64,000 nt of DNA from JBBCJT01 sp037190665. Its GTDB lineage: Bacteria; Pseudomonadota; Alphaproteobacteria; Acetobacterales; Acetobacteraceae. Position numbers and translations under genes: made by a program. The stretch is from NCBI GenBank assembly GCA_037190665.1, contig JBBCJT010000010.1, positions 40,179 through 104,178 of the forward strand, given 5' to 3'. Positions 53,707 through 63,328 of this stretch are shown in pieces (within the stretch, counting starts at the first letter, position 1; the number at the start of each line of letters is the position of its first letter). The notes beneath the pieces are model-generated. The model had not been told where the DNA came from. It did not search any database and saw nothing but the letters and a program-made list of their open reading frames with translations.

Positions 53707-54666
53707 TCAGGCGTCCCCCTTGATGCCGAGCTTCTGCACCAGCGCGACGTAGCGGTCGCGCTCGCGCAGCATGAAGGCGCCGAACTCCTCCGACGATCCG
53801 CCGGCCGCTTCCGCGCCCAGCACGCCGAGCCGGTCCTTCACCTCGGTATCCGCGAGGATCGCGTTCGCCGCCGCGTTCAGCCGCGCGATGGCGGCTGCCG
53901 GGGTGCCCGTGGGGGCGAGGATGCCGCCCCAGGATGTCGCGCCGTAGCCGGGAAAGCCTCCCTCCGCCACGGTCGGCAGATCCGGCAGCAGGCGCGAGCG
54001 CTGCGCACCCGCCTGCGCGATCAGCCGCAGCGTGCCGGCCTGCACATGCGGCGCGACCGCGGCATAGGCATCGAACATCATCTGCGTGCGGTTGGAGATG
54101 AGGTCCGCATGCGCGGCGGTCGAGCCGCGATAGGAGACGTGTTCGATCTCGACCCCCGCCATGTTCAGGAGCTGCGCGGCGAAGATATGCGGGTTCGAGC
54201 CGTTGCCGGAGGAGGCGAAGCTCGCCTGCGCCCGGTTCGCCTTCAGCCAGGCGATCAGTTCCGGCAGCGTCGTTGCCGGCAGCGTGGCGGGTATGACCAG
54301 CACGAGCTGCGTGTGCGCTGTCAGCACCACCGGCGCGAAATCGGCGATCGGGTCATAGGTGATGTTCGGGAACAGCGCCTTGTTGACCACGTGGCTGCTC
54401 GCCACGAGAGCCAGCGTGTGGCCGTCGGCCGGGGCGCGCGCGACGAACTCGGTGCCGATCATGCCGGATGCGCCCGGCTTGTTCTCCACCACGCCCGGCT
54501 GGCCGAGCTGCGCGCGCAGCCGGTCCGCGATCAGCCGGGCGCTGATGTCCGACGCGCCGCCCGCCGTGTAGGGCACGACGATGCGGATCGGGCGTTGTGG
54601 GAATTCCTGCGCGGCGGCGGGCAGCGCGAGCAGTGCGGGGGCAGCGAGCAGAGAGCGGCGTCTCAT
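53707..54666 (-). CDS. Bug-type tripartite tricarboxylate transporter receptor
   Basis: A 319-residue periplasmic protein from ATG 54666: signal peptide (RRRSLLAAPALLALPAAAQ), then FPQRPIRIVVPYTAGGASDI, VVENKPGASGMIGTEFVARA, YDPIADFAPVVLTAHTQLVL, all typical of Bug receptors. It binds a carboxylate or related solute. It heads the Bug-GMC-YaiI operon and is divergent from the enolase-superfamily gene. Confidence 0.92.
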   Translation of the reverse strand: MRRRSLLAAPALLALPAAAQEFPQRPIRIVVPYTAGGASDISARLIADRLRAQLGQPGVVENKPGASGMIGTEFVARAPADGHTLALVASSHVVNKALFPNITYDPIADFAPVVLTAHTQLVLVIPATLPATTLPELIAWLKANRAQASFASSGNGSNPHIFAAQLLNMAGVEIEHVSYRGSTAAHADLISNRTQMMFDAYAAVAPHVQAGTLRLIAQAGAQRSRLLPDLPTVAEGGFPGYGATSWGGILAPTGTPAAAIARLNAAANAILADTEVKDRLGVLGAEAAGGSSEEFGAFMLRERDRYVALVQKLGIKGDA

Positions 54667-54741
54667 GGCGTTTCCTGTCAGGCCCCGCTTGCCCGGGGCT
54701 CGCGCCAGCCTAGCATGCGCCACCCAGTGCGCCGGAAGCCC

Positions 54742-55905
54742 ATGCCCCACCCGTTGCAGATCGTCGCCGCCCGGCACGTCATGGTGCGCGTTCCCTTCCG
54801 TGAGCTGATCGAGTGGGGGTCCGGCGTTCGCACGGGTGCGACGCGGCTGCTGGTGCGGATCGAGACCGCCGACGGCGCGGTGGGATGGGGCGAGACGATC
54901 TGCCTGCTCGATGCGATCGAGCCGGTGCTGAGGAACGTCGTGCTGCCGCTCGCCCTTCAGCACCGCGTCGACGAGGCGGAGGCGCTGCACCGCCACGTTC
55001 TCGGCGCCGGCTACTACCATCACAAGCGCGCCGCCGTGATGGCGACTGCCGCCGTCGAGATGGCGATGTGGGATGCCTTCGGCCGCATCTGCGGCCAGCC
55101 GCTGCATCGGCTCTGGGGCGGGCGCTGGCGGGAGCGCGTGACCATGGCGGGCTACGTCCTCGCCGCCGATCCCGAACGCGCCGTGCGCCACGCGGAAGCG
55201 TTCGCCGCGCGGGGGTATCGTGAGTTCAAGGTCAAGATCGGCATGGACCCGGCGAGCGACATCGCGCTGGTCGCGGCCGTTCGCCGCGCGGTCGGCGATG
55301 CGCCGCTGCGGGCCGACGTGAACGGCGCCTGGACCCCCGGCACCGCCCGCCGCCAGCTCGCCAGGCTCGCGCCCTACGACCTGCAATATGTCGAGCAGCC
55401 GCTGGAACTCGATGACCTGATCGGCCATGCGGAACTGCGCGCCTGCCAGCCGGTGCCGATCGCGCTCGACGAAAGCGCCTACACGCTCGCCGATGTCGGC
55501 AACATCGTGCGCATGCGCGCCGCGGACGTGGTGCTGCTCGATCCGCATGAGGCGGGCGGGCTGTGGCCGGTAATCAAGCAGGCGGCGATCTGCGAGGCGG
55601 CAGGCATCCCGGTCACGCTGCACTCGGGCGGGGAACTCGCACTGTCGCAGGCCGCCTATCTGCACCTCGCCGCCGCGATCCCGAACATGACCATCGCGGT
55701 GGACACCGAGCACGACCTTCTGGATGGCGACATCGCGTGGCAGGCGCCTGCGATCGAGGACGGCACGATGGCGGTGCCCGGGGGGCCGGGTCTCGGCGTC
55801 GAACCGGACCCGGAGCTGATCGAACGCTACCGCGTGGACGCCATCGCCGGCGCCTATCTCGACCCGTCCCGCCCGCACTGGTTCCCGGTCAAACCGGCGT
55901 ACTGA
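54742..55905 (+). CDS. Enolase-superfamily enzyme (mandelate racemase/muconate lactonizing type)
   Basis: A 387-residue enzyme. Catalytic KxK in GYREFKVKIGMDPASD, metal ligands in LRADVNGAWTPG (Asp), LQYVEQPLEL (Glu), IALDESAYTL (Asp/Glu), and a C-terminal IPVTLHSGGELALSQAAYLH. It abstracts a proton alpha to a carboxylate in an unknown acid sugar or aryl acid. Start 54,742 is chosen; ATG 54,715 is in frame. Divergent from the Bug/GMC operon, suggesting one catabolic set. Confidence 0.9.
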   Translation: MPHPLQIVAARHVMVRVPFRELIEWGSGVRTGATRLLVRIETADGAVGWGETICLLDAIEPVLRNVVLPLALQHRVDEAEALHRHVLGAGYYHHKRAAVMATAAVEMAMWDAFGRICGQPLHRLWGGRWRERVTMAGYVLAADPERAVRHAEAFAARGYREFKVKIGMDPASDIALVAAVRRAVGDAPLRADVNGAWTPGTARRQLARLAPYDLQYVEQPLELDDLIGHAELRACQPVPIALDESAYTLADVGNIVRMRAADVVLLDPHEAGGLWPVIKQAAICEAAGIPVTLHSGGELALSQAAYLHLAAAIPNMTIAVDTEHDLLDGDIAWQAPAIEDGTMAVPGGPGLGVEPDPELIERYRVDAIAGAYLDPSRPHWFPVKPAY

Positions 55906-55929
55906 ACCTCCGCGCCGTGCCGCCGGCGT

Positions 55930-58197
55930 TCAGCGCGCGATGCGCAGCGCGTTGAGCGTCACGGCGAGCGAGCTTCCCACCATGGCGAGCGCCGCCACCG
56001 CCGGCGTCAGCAGCCCCATCGCGGCGGCGGGCAGGGCGATGCCGTTGAAGGCGAAGGCGAGCGCGAGGTTCTGCCGCATCGCCGCCCCGGTGCGCCGCGC
56101 GAGGCCGATGGCCACCGGCACCAGCCCGGCATCCGGCCGCAGCAGCGCGACGGGGGCCGCCGCCAGCGCGGCATCGGTGCCTTCGGCCATGGCGATACCA
56201 AGATCGGCGGCGGCGAGTGCGGGCGCGTCGTTGATGCCGTCACCGACGAAGGCGACCGGGCCGGGCAGGGTGCCGATGGCCGCGACCTTGGCGTCCGGGC
56301 TGAGCCCGCCGCGTGCCTCGTCCATCCCGAGCGACGCGCCGATGCGGGCGGCCACCGGCTGCGTGTCGCCGGACAGCATCACCGTCCGCACGCCTTCCTC
56401 CTTGAGCGTCGCGACGGCCTCCGCCGCGCCGGGCCGGGCGGAATCGGCCAGCAGCAGCAGTCCGGCGACCCGGTCGCCCTTGGCGAGATAGACCGGCGTC
56501 GCGCCTTCGGCCTCGCCCGCGGCGGCGCGGTCGGCGAGGTCCTGCGGGATCGGGCCGGGCATCAGCGCGGCGTTGCCCAGGGCGGCGGCCACCGCGCCCA
56601 CGGTGCCCGTCACGCCCTTGCCGGGCACGGCGGTGACGCCGCGTGCGGGGCGGGGGGCCTGCTTCGCCTCGCTCGCCGCGCGCATGATCCCGGCCGACAG
56701 CGGATGCCGTCCGCCCACGGACAGCGATGCCGCCAGCCGCAACGTGTCGTCGTCGCCGGCACTGTCGACCAGCGCGGGGCGGCCCTGGGTCAGCGTGCCG
56801 GTCTTGTCGAACGCGACGGTCGCGATGCGCCGCAGCCGCTCCAGGCTCGCCGGGTCGCGCACCAGCACGCCCCGCCGCGCCAACGCGCCGAGCCCGGCCG
56901 CGAGCGCGATGGGGGTGGCGATGCCGAGCGCGCACGGGCAGGCGACAACCAGCACGGTGATGGCGCGCAGCAGCGCCTCGCTCGCCGGCAGACCGAGTGC
57001 GATGCCGCCCATGAAGGTCGCCAGCGCGAAGACCAGCACGGCGGGCACGAACCAGCCGGACACGCGGTCGGCCAGCGCCTGCGCCGGCGCGCGGCCGGAT
57101 TGCGCGGCGCGCACCTGTGCCGCGATGCGCGCGACCAGGGAGGCCGAGGCGGCGGCGGTGACGCGCACGACCAGCGTGCCCGGCCCGTTGACGCTGCCCG
57201 CGATCACCGCATCGCCCGGCGCCTTGCTGACCGGCGCGGCCTCTCCCGTGACCAGCGATTCGTCGATGCTGCTCTGCCCGTCCTCGACCTTGCCGTCGGC
57301 GGGCAGCGCCATGCCGGGGCCGACGCGCACGCGGTCCCCGGCGGCAAGCGCCGTGGCGGGAACGGTCTCGCTGCCGGCATCCGTGATGCGCTCCGCCGTC
57401 TCCGGCGCGAGGCGCAGCAGCGCGGCGGCGGCATCGGCGGCGCGGCGGCGGGCGGCGGCCTCGATCGCCTTGCCGCCACGCACCAGCACGATCACCAGCG
57501 CCGCGGCCTCGAACCACAGATGCCCCCCGGCGAAGAGGTTCCACAGCGACAGGCCGAACGCCGCCGTGGTGCCGAGCGAGACCAGCAGGTCCATCCCCGG
57601 CGCGCGGTTGATCAGGCTGCGCACCGCGCCCGCGTGGAAGCGCCAGCCCACGACCGCCCAGATCGGCGTGGCCAGCGCGAGCTGCAGCCAGCCGGGCAGC
57701 CAGCCATGGCCGCCCGCGAGGTGCACCACCATCTCGGCGACGAAGGGCAGGGCGAGTAGTGCCGCGACGGTCAGCACGATCAGGTCCTGCCGTTCCGCCG
57801 GGGCGGCGGTGCCGAGCAGGCGCGCGCCCGGCCCGGCGGCGGCGAGCAGCGTCGCGTCGCGCGCGGCCGGCAGCGCATCCACCCGCACCACGCCGCCATC
57901 GGGATCGGCGCGGGCGGAGACCACGTCCGGCAGGGCGGCGAGCCTCGCGGCGGCACCCGCATCGGTCACCGCGATATCCACCCCGCGCGTGGCGATGCCG
58001 TAGCCGGCGTTGCGCAACGCGGCGGCGATCTCCGCCAGTGCGGGGGCATGTTCGGCCGCGATCGCGGCATTGCCGGAGGCGAGGTCCACCTGCACCCTGG
58101 AGACCTCCGGCAGTGCGGACAGGGCGCGCTCCACCGTGCCGGCGCAGCCGGTGCAGTGCATGCCGGAAACGGGAATGTCGATCGTCTCGGTGCTCAT
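55930..58197 (-). CDS. copA: Copper-translocating P-type ATPase
   Basis: A 755-residue pump from ATG 58197. The metal-binding domain carries GMHCTGCAG (Cys15/Cys18); a second, degenerate one without CxxC follows (about residues 70-115). Membrane helices then lead to CPC (420-422) in VVACPCALGIATPIA, the phosphorylation site DKTGTLTQG (464-468) and GDGINDAPALAAADLGIAMA. It exports Cu(I). It is divergent from trpG; a CueR-like dyad is discussed separately. Confidence 0.93.
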   Translation of the reverse strand: MSTETIDIPVSGMHCTGCAGTVERALSALPEVSRVQVDLASGNAAIAAEHAPALAEIAAALRNAGYGIATRGVDIAVTDAGAAARLAALPDVVSARADPDGGVVRVDALPAARDATLLAAAGPGARLLGTAAPAERQDLIVLTVAALLALPFVAEMVVHLAGGHGWLPGWLQLALATPIWAVVGWRFHAGAVRSLINRAPGMDLLVSLGTTAAFGLSLWNLFAGGHLWFEAAALVIVLVRGGKAIEAAARRRAADAAAALLRLAPETAERITDAGSETVPATALAAGDRVRVGPGMALPADGKVEDGQSSIDESLVTGEAAPVSKAPGDAVIAGSVNGPGTLVVRVTAAASASLVARIAAQVRAAQSGRAPAQALADRVSGWFVPAVLVFALATFMGGIALGLPASEALLRAITVLVVACPCALGIATPIALAAGLGALARRGVLVRDPASLERLRRIATVAFDKTGTLTQGRPALVDSAGDDDTLRLAASLSVGGRHPLSAGIMRAASEAKQAPRPARGVTAVPGKGVTGTVGAVAAALGNAALMPGPIPQDLADRAAAGEAEGATPVYLAKGDRVAGLLLLADSARPGAAEAVATLKEEGVRTVMLSGDTQPVAARIGASLGMDEARGGLSPDAKVAAIGTLPGPVAFVGDGINDAPALAAADLGIAMAEGTDAALAAAPVALLRPDAGLVPVAIGLARRTGAAMRQNLALAFAFNGIALPAAAMGLLTPAVAALAMVGSSLAVTLNALRIAR

Positions 58198-58226
58198 GCG
58201 GCGAACATGGCGCGGCGCCCGATCCG

Positions 58227-58243
58227 ATCCTAGGGGGGAGGAT
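58227..58243. promoter_or_regulatory. Candidate metal-regulator operator upstream of copA
   Basis: The dyad ATCCT-N7-AGGAT lies 29-45 nt ahead of the copA start. MerR/CueR-type operators are short dyads in such promoters, but the arms are only 5 bp and promoter elements around it are weak. Confidence 0.2.
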
Positions 58244-58299
58244 GCGATGCGCGCGTTGCGATTGACCCCGTCGCCACCCCAAGCGCATGGTCGGCCGCA

Positions 58300-58890
58300 A
58301 TGATCCTGCTGATCGACAACTACGACTCCTTCACCTGGAATCTCGTGCATTTTCTGGGGGATCTGGGCGCGCGCTGCGATGTGCGGCGTAACGATGCGCT
58401 GACCGCCGAACAGGCGCTCGCCCTGTCGCCGGAGGCGATCGTGCTCTCTCCCGGGCCATGCACGCCGAACGAGGCTGGCATCTGCCTCGATCTGATCGCC
58501 GCTGCCGGCGGGCGGGTGCCGATCCTCGGCGTCTGCCTCGGCCATCAGGCGGTCGGGCAGGCCTATGGCGGCGTGGTCGCCCGCGCCCCGCTGCCGATGC
58601 ACGGCAAGCTCAGCACGATCAGCCACGCGGACACCGACATCTTCGCCGGTCTGCCGCAGGGCTTCAGCGCCACGCGCTACCACTCGCTGATCGTCGAGAA
58701 GGACACGCTGCCGGAGGTGCTGCAGCCCACCGCCTGGACCGGGGACGGGCTGATCATGGGCCTGCGCCACCGCAGCCTGCCGGTGTTCGGCGTGCAGTTC
58801 CATCCGGAGAGCATCGCCTCCGAGCACGGGCACGCGATGCTGCGCAACTTTCTCGACATCGCCGCCGGAAAGAACCGGCTGGCCGCATGA
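58300..58890 (+). CDS. trpG: Anthranilate synthase glutamine amidotransferase subunit
   Basis: A 196-residue class I amidotransferase: LLIDNYDSFTWNLVHFLGDL, VLSPGPCTPNEAGICLDLIA, the nucleophile loop ILGVCLGHQAVGQAYGG (Cys), and FGVQFHPESIASEHGHAMLR (His-Glu). It supplies ammonia to TrpE (or PabB). Its stop overlaps the trpD start, and trpE is not in this window. Confidence 0.93.
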   Translation: MILLIDNYDSFTWNLVHFLGDLGARCDVRRNDALTAEQALALSPEAIVLSPGPCTPNEAGICLDLIAAAGGRVPILGVCLGHQAVGQAYGGVVARAPLPMHGKLSTISHADTDIFAGLPQGFSATRYHSLIVEKDTLPEVLQPTAWTGDGLIMGLRHRSLPVFGVQFHPESIASEHGHAMLRNFLDIAAGKNRLAA

Positions 58891-59891
58891 GTCTGCGTCC
58901 GATCCTGGCACGGCTGGCCGCGGGCGAGCGGCTGGCCGAGACCGAGGCCGAAACCGCGTTCGGCGCCATCATGGAAGGCGAGGCGACGCCCGCGCAGATC
59001 GCCGGCCTGCTGATGGCGATGCGCGTGCGCGGCGAGACGGTCGCGGAGATCACCGGCGCGGTACGGGCGATGCGCGCGCGCATGGCGGCCGTAGAGGCGC
59101 CGGTCGGCGCGATCGACGTGTGCGGCACAGGCGGCGACGGGGCGCATACGCTGAACGTCTCCACCGCCGTCACCTTCGTCGTCGCCGGCGTCGGCGTGCC
59201 CGTGGCCAAGCACGGCAACCGCGCCGCCTCCTCCCGCGCCGGCGGGGCGGATGTGCTGGCCGCGCTCGGCGTCAACGTGGACACGCCGCTCGACCGGCTG
59301 CCGGCGATCCTGAAGGCCGCGAACTGCGTCTTCCTGTTCGCCCCGCGCCATCACGCGGCGATGCGCCATGTCGCGGGCCCGCGGCAGGAGCTGGGCACGC
59401 GCACGATCTTCAACCTGCTCGGCCCGATGGCGAACCCGGCGCGCGTGACGCGCCAGCTCACCGGGGTCTTCGCCCCGGTCTGGGCGCGGCCGATGGCCGA
59501 GACACTGGGGCGGCTGGGTTCGGAACGCGCCTGGATCGTGCATGGCGGCGGGCTCGATGAGCTGACGCTGGCCGGCGAGAGCCAGGTGGTGGAGCTGCAT
59601 GGCGGCGCGATCCACGAGTTCACCGTCACGCCGGAGGAGGCGGGGCTGACCCGCGCGCCGGTCGAGGCGATCCGCGGCGGCGACGCGGCGGAGAACGCGG
59701 CCGCGTTGCAGGCGCTGCTGGGGGGTGCAATCTCGCCCTATCGCGACACGGTGCTGCTGAATGCCGCCGCCGCGCTGATCGTGGCCGGCCGGGCGCAGGA
59801 CCTGAAGGACGGCGCCGCGCAGGCGGCGAAGTCGATCGACAGCGGCGCGGCGGCCAAGGCGCTCGCCGTGCTGACCCGGGAGGCCGCATGA
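58887..59891 (+). CDS. trpD: Anthranilate phosphoribosyltransferase
   Basis: A 334-residue enzyme: IDVCGTGGDGAHTLNVSTAV (PRPP loop), KHGNRAASSRAGGADVLAAL, GTRTIFNLLGPMANPARVTR. It joins anthranilate to PRPP in tryptophan synthesis. ATGA overlaps link it to trpG and trpC. Confidence 0.95.
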   Translation: MSLRPILARLAAGERLAETEAETAFGAIMEGEATPAQIAGLLMAMRVRGETVAEITGAVRAMRARMAAVEAPVGAIDVCGTGGDGAHTLNVSTAVTFVVAGVGVPVAKHGNRAASSRAGGADVLAALGVNVDTPLDRLPAILKAANCVFLFAPRHHAAMRHVAGPRQELGTRTIFNLLGPMANPARVTRQLTGVFAPVWARPMAETLGRLGSERAWIVHGGGLDELTLAGESQVVELHGGAIHEFTVTPEEAGLTRAPVEAIRGGDAAENAAALQALLGGAISPYRDTVLLNAAAALIVAGRAQDLKDGAAQAAKSIDSGAAAKALAVLTREAA

Positions 59892-60694
59892 CCGCCCCGC
59901 CCGACGTGCTCGCGCGCATCTGCGCCGACACCCGTGCCGAGACTTCACGCCGCAGCAAGGCGATGGACATCGAGGCGCTGCGCGACGCCATCGCCGAGAT
60001 CGGCGACCAGCCGCGCGGCTTCGCCGCGGCGCTCGGCCAGAAGGTCGCCGAAGGCGGCTACGGGCTGATCGCCGAGATCAAGAAGGCGAGCCCTTCGGGC
60101 GGGCTGATCCGCCCCGAGTTCGACCCGGCCGCCCTGGCGAATGCCTATGCCTCCGCCGGTGCTGCCTGCCTGTCGGTGCTGACCGATGCGCCCTACTTCC
60201 AGGGCAGCGCGGACGATCTGAAGGCCGCGCGCCGGGCGGTGAAGCTGCCGGTGCTGCGCAAGGACTTCATCCTCGAGCCGTGGCAGGTCTACGAGAGCCG
60301 CGCCATCGGGGCGGACTGCATCCTGCTGATCCTCGCCGCGCTGACGGATGCGGAGGCGCTGGAGCTGGAGGCGCTGGCGCGCTCGCTCGACATGGACGTG
60401 CTGGCCGAGGTGCATGACGAGGCGGAGCTGAACCGCGCGCTCGGGCTGCAGACGCCGCTGATCGGCATCAACAACCGCAACCTGCGCACGCTGCGCACGG
60501 AGCTGTCGACGACGGTGGAACTGGCGCCCAACGTGCCGCTCGACCGCACGCTGGTCTCCGAGAGCGGCATCGGCCGGCATGCGGACGTGCAGTGCCTCGC
60601 GAAGGCCGGCGCGCACTGCTTCCTCGTCGGCGAGAGCCTGCTTCGCCAGCCGGATGTGGCGAAGGCGACGCGGGCGTTGTTGGGTCGCGCATGA
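59888..60694 (+). CDS. trpC: Indole-3-glycerol-phosphate synthase
   Basis: A 268-residue TIM-barrel enzyme: LIAEIKKASPSGGLIRPEFD, VLTDAPYFQGSADDLKAARR, VLRKDFILEPWQVYESRAIG, INNRNLRTLRTELSTTVELA, VSESGIGRHADVQCLAKAGA. It closes the ring of CdRP to indoleglycerol phosphate. ATGA overlap with trpD; a short gap precedes tenA. Confidence 0.95.
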   Translation: MTAPPDVLARICADTRAETSRRSKAMDIEALRDAIAEIGDQPRGFAAALGQKVAEGGYGLIAEIKKASPSGGLIRPEFDPAALANAYASAGAACLSVLTDAPYFQGSADDLKAARRAVKLPVLRKDFILEPWQVYESRAIGADCILLILAALTDAEALELEALARSLDMDVLAEVHDEAELNRALGLQTPLIGINNRNLRTLRTELSTTVELAPNVPLDRTLVSESGIGRHADVQCLAKAGAHCFLVGESLLRQPDVAKATRALLGRA

Positions 60695-60713
60695 GCGCGC
60701 GGGGTATTCTTGC

Positions 60714-61367
60714 ATGAACACGCTGTTCGCGCGGCTGGTCGCCGCCAACCGCGCGGACTGGGCGCGCTATGTCGAGCACGACTTCGTCCGCGGCCTCGGC
60801 GACGGCACGCTGCCGCAGGCCGCTTTCCGCCGCTATCTGGTGCAGGACTGGCTGTTCCTGATCCATTTCAGCCGCGCCTATGCGCTGGCCGTGTACAAGG
60901 CGGAGAGCCTGTCCGCGATGCGCGACCTGACGCGCGGGCTGAGCTTCCTGCTGGAAACCGAGATGGCGCTGCATGTGGGCTTCTGCGCCGGCTGGGGCAT
61001 CACGGAAGCGGAGATGGAAGCCGCACCCGAGGCCGAGGAGACCATGGCCTATACGCGCTACGTGCTGGAGCGCGGCATGGCGGGCGACATCCTCGACCTC
61101 GAGGTCGCGCTCGCGCCCTGCATCCTCGGCTACGGCGAGATCGGCCGCGCGCTTGCCGCGCGTGCGACGGACGCCAATCCCTATGCCGGCTGGATCGCCA
61201 TGTACGCGGGCGATGAGTTCCAGCAGCTCTGCGAGGCCCGCTCCGCGCGGCTCGATGCGCTGGCGGCGGCGCGCGGCGGCGAGGCGCGGTTCGCGGAACT
61301 GGCGAAGACCTTCGGGCAGGCGACGCGGCTGGAGGCGGCGTTCTGGTCGATGGGGCTGCGCGGATGA
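60714..61367 (+). CDS. tenA: TenA-family thiaminase-like protein
   Basis: A 217-residue helical protein from ATG 60714: FRRYLVQDWLFLIHFSRAYA, EVALAPCILGYGEIGRALAA with the family's nucleophilic Cys in APC, and YAGWIAMYAGDEFQQLCEA with the catalytic Glu. It salvages or hydrolyses thiamin pyrimidine breakdown products. It lies 19 nt after trpC and overlaps mnmA by 4 nt. Confidence 0.88.
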   Translation: MNTLFARLVAANRADWARYVEHDFVRGLGDGTLPQAAFRRYLVQDWLFLIHFSRAYALAVYKAESLSAMRDLTRGLSFLLETEMALHVGFCAGWGITEAEMEAAPEAEETMAYTRYVLERGMAGDILDLEVALAPCILGYGEIGRALAARATDANPYAGWIAMYAGDEFQQLCEARSARLDALAAARGGEARFAELAKTFGQATRLEAAFWSMGLRG

Positions 61368-62440
61368 GGATCGCGGTCGCCATGTCGGGCGGCGTGGACA
61401 GCTCGGTCGTTGCCGGGCTGATGGCCGAGACCGGAAACGAGGTCGTCGGCATCACGCTGCAGCTCTACGACCATGGCGCGGCGACGGGCCGCAAGGGCGC
61501 GTGCTGCGCCGGGCAGGACATCCACGACGCGCGCCGCGTGGCGGATACGCTGGGCATCGCGCACTACGTGATCGACATGGAGGCGCGGTTCCGCGCCGCC
61601 GTGATCGAGGATTTCGCCGACGCCTATGCGCGCGGCGAGACGCCGCTGCCGTGTGCGCGCTGCAACGCGACGGTGAAGTTCGCCGACCTGCTGTCCATCG
61701 CGCGCGATCTCGGCGCGGATGCGCTGGCGACCGGGCATTACGTGCGCCGGATCGAGGGCGTGGCGGGGCCGGAACTGCATGTCGCCGCCGATGCGCAGCG
61801 CGACCAGTCTTACTTCCTCTACGCGCTGACTGCGGAGCAGCTTGCGTTCTGCCGCTTCCCGCTCGGCGACCGGGCGAACAAGGATGCGGTGCGTGTGGAG
61901 GCCGAGCGGCTAAGCATTCCCGTCGCCGCCAAGCCGGACAGTCAGGATCTCTGTTTCGTGCCGCAGGGCAACTACGCGGACCTCGTCGCCAAGCTGCGGC
62001 CGGAGGCGATGGCGGCGGGCGAGATCGTTGACGAGGCGGGCCGTGTCCTCGGTACCCATGCCGGCATCGCGCGCTTCACGGTCGGGCAGGGGCGGGGGCT
62101 GGGCGCCGCAAGCGTCGTGGATGGCGCGCGCATGCAGGTCGTGCGGCTGGACGCCGCGCGCCGCCGCGTCGTGGTCGGCCCGCGCGGGACGGCGGGCCGT
62201 GCGCGCATCGGGTTGCGGGACGTGAACTGGCTGGGCGAGGCCGTGAGCTCGGTGAAGCTGCGCGCGCGCGAGGTGCCGCAGCCGGCGCGGGCGGAGAAGC
62301 TGCCCGAAGGCGGCGCGGTGGTGCATCTGGCGCAGCCGTCCCTCGCTGCGCCGGGGCAGGCCTGTGTGTTCTATGCTGGCAGCCGCGTGCTGGGCGGCGG
62401 CACGATCGAGGCGGAAGCGGCCGCGGTTGCAGCCGCCTGA
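61364..62440 (+). CDS. mnmA: tRNA 2-thiouridine(34) synthase MnmA
   Basis: A 358-residue enzyme. P-loop SGGVDSSVVAG at the N-terminus, first catalytic Cys in PLPCARCNATVKF, the second in KPDSQDLCFVPQGNYADLV, and GTHAGIARFTVGQGRGLG in the C-terminal part. It thiolates U34 of Lys, Glu and Gln tRNAs with TusE-type or IscS-derived sulfur. It is last of the trpGDC-tenA-mnmA run. Confidence 0.93.
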   Translation: MRIAVAMSGGVDSSVVAGLMAETGNEVVGITLQLYDHGAATGRKGACCAGQDIHDARRVADTLGIAHYVIDMEARFRAAVIEDFADAYARGETPLPCARCNATVKFADLLSIARDLGADALATGHYVRRIEGVAGPELHVAADAQRDQSYFLYALTAEQLAFCRFPLGDRANKDAVRVEAERLSIPVAAKPDSQDLCFVPQGNYADLVAKLRPEAMAAGEIVDEAGRVLGTHAGIARFTVGQGRGLGAASVVDGARMQVVRLDAARRRVVVGPRGTAGRARIGLRDVNWLGEAVSSVKLRAREVPQPARAEKLPEGGAVVHLAQPSLAAPGQACVFYAGSRVLGGGTIEAEAAAVAAA

Positions 62441-62557
62441 TGCGAGCGGCGTGATGCCTCTCATCCTGCCGCGCTTCCTTGATCCGGGAGCGGGGATGAT
62501 CTCTCGCACTCTCACAAGCGGACGCTTTGCGGAACGGCAAGCACGGTCGCGCAAGAT

Positions 62558-62660
62558 CCCCTCTCCCGCCCGGCGGGAGGGTGAGGGTAGAGGCGAAACG
62601 TCTGCGCCGCGCTGTCGGAAGCACCCCCACCTCGACCCTCTCCCGCAGGCGGGAGAGGGA
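62558..62660. repeat. REP/BIME-like palindrome pair (second copy)
   Basis: CCTCTCCCGcccGGCGGGAGGG starts near 62,558 with GGTGAGGG after it, and CCCTCTCCCGC-ag-GCGGGAGAGGG lies at about 62,636-62,660; a similar palindrome pair was seen at 36.7 kb. The stretch 62,441-62,709 between mnmA and the methyltransferase holds nothing else I can support. Confidence 0.65.
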
Positions 62661-62709
62661 GAAGTGGCCGCTTCGCATAAGTTCCCGCAAGCGGGGGAGA
62701 ACCGGGGTA

Positions 62710-63324
62710 ATGGACCGCCCGTCTGAGCCATCCGAAAGCCGCTGGCGGCGCTACTACGACGCCGCCGGAGAGGATCCGCGCCCCACCTTGCAGGCCGCCC
62801 TGACCGCCTGGGGCGACGCGCCGCCGGGTCAGGCGATCGACCTCGGCTGCGGCAGCGGGCGGGACGCGGTGCCGCTGTTGCTGGCCGGCTGGCGCGTGCT
62901 CGGCATCGATGGCGAGACCGAGGCGCTGACACGGCTCGACGCCCGGCTGGACGCCGCGGCGCGTGCGCGGCTGACGCCGCTGCATGCACGCTTCGAGACA
63001 CTGGAGAAGCTGCCGCCCGCCGACCTGATCAACGCCAGCATGTCGCTCCCCTTCTGCGCGCCGGAGGCGTTCCCTGCGCTCTGGGCCAATATCCGCGCCG
63101 CGCTGCGCCCCGGCGGCCTGTTCGCCGGCCATCTGCTGGGACCCAACGACAGTTGGGCCGCGCGCGGCGTGGCCGTCCACGACCGAACCACGGTGGAGAC
63201 GATGCTGGCGTGGCTGGAGGTACTGCGCTGCACGGAATCCGAGCGCGACGGCACCACGGCCACCGGCACGGCCAAGCACTGGCACATCTTCGAGATCGCC
63301 GCCCGCGCGCCGGCCGTGCGCTGA
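62710..63324 (+). CDS. Class I SAM-dependent methyltransferase
   Basis: A 204-residue enzyme: AdoMet motif AIDLGCGSGRDAVPLLLAGW, GIDGETEALTRLDARLDAAA (acidic post-motif), then NASMSLPFCAPEAFPALWAN and ALRPGGLFAGHLLGPNDSWA. The substrate cannot be told. It ends only 4 nt from the convergent peptide-binding-protein gene, and a palindrome cluster precedes it. Confidence 0.85.
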   Translation: MDRPSEPSESRWRRYYDAAGEDPRPTLQAALTAWGDAPPGQAIDLGCGSGRDAVPLLLAGWRVLGIDGETEALTRLDARLDAAARARLTPLHARFETLEKLPPADLINASMSLPFCAPEAFPALWANIRAALRPGGLFAGHLLGPNDSWAARGVAVHDRTTVETMLAWLEVLRCTESERDGTTATGTAKHWHIFEIAARAPAVR

Positions 63325-63328
63325 GGGG

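Noticed and set aside
52093..54741. Long + strand ORF (start of a 1270-codon frame) opposite the GMC and Bug genes
   Set aside because: Only its C-terminal part (from 54,742) is the real enolase-superfamily gene; the rest is antisense to two clear genes.
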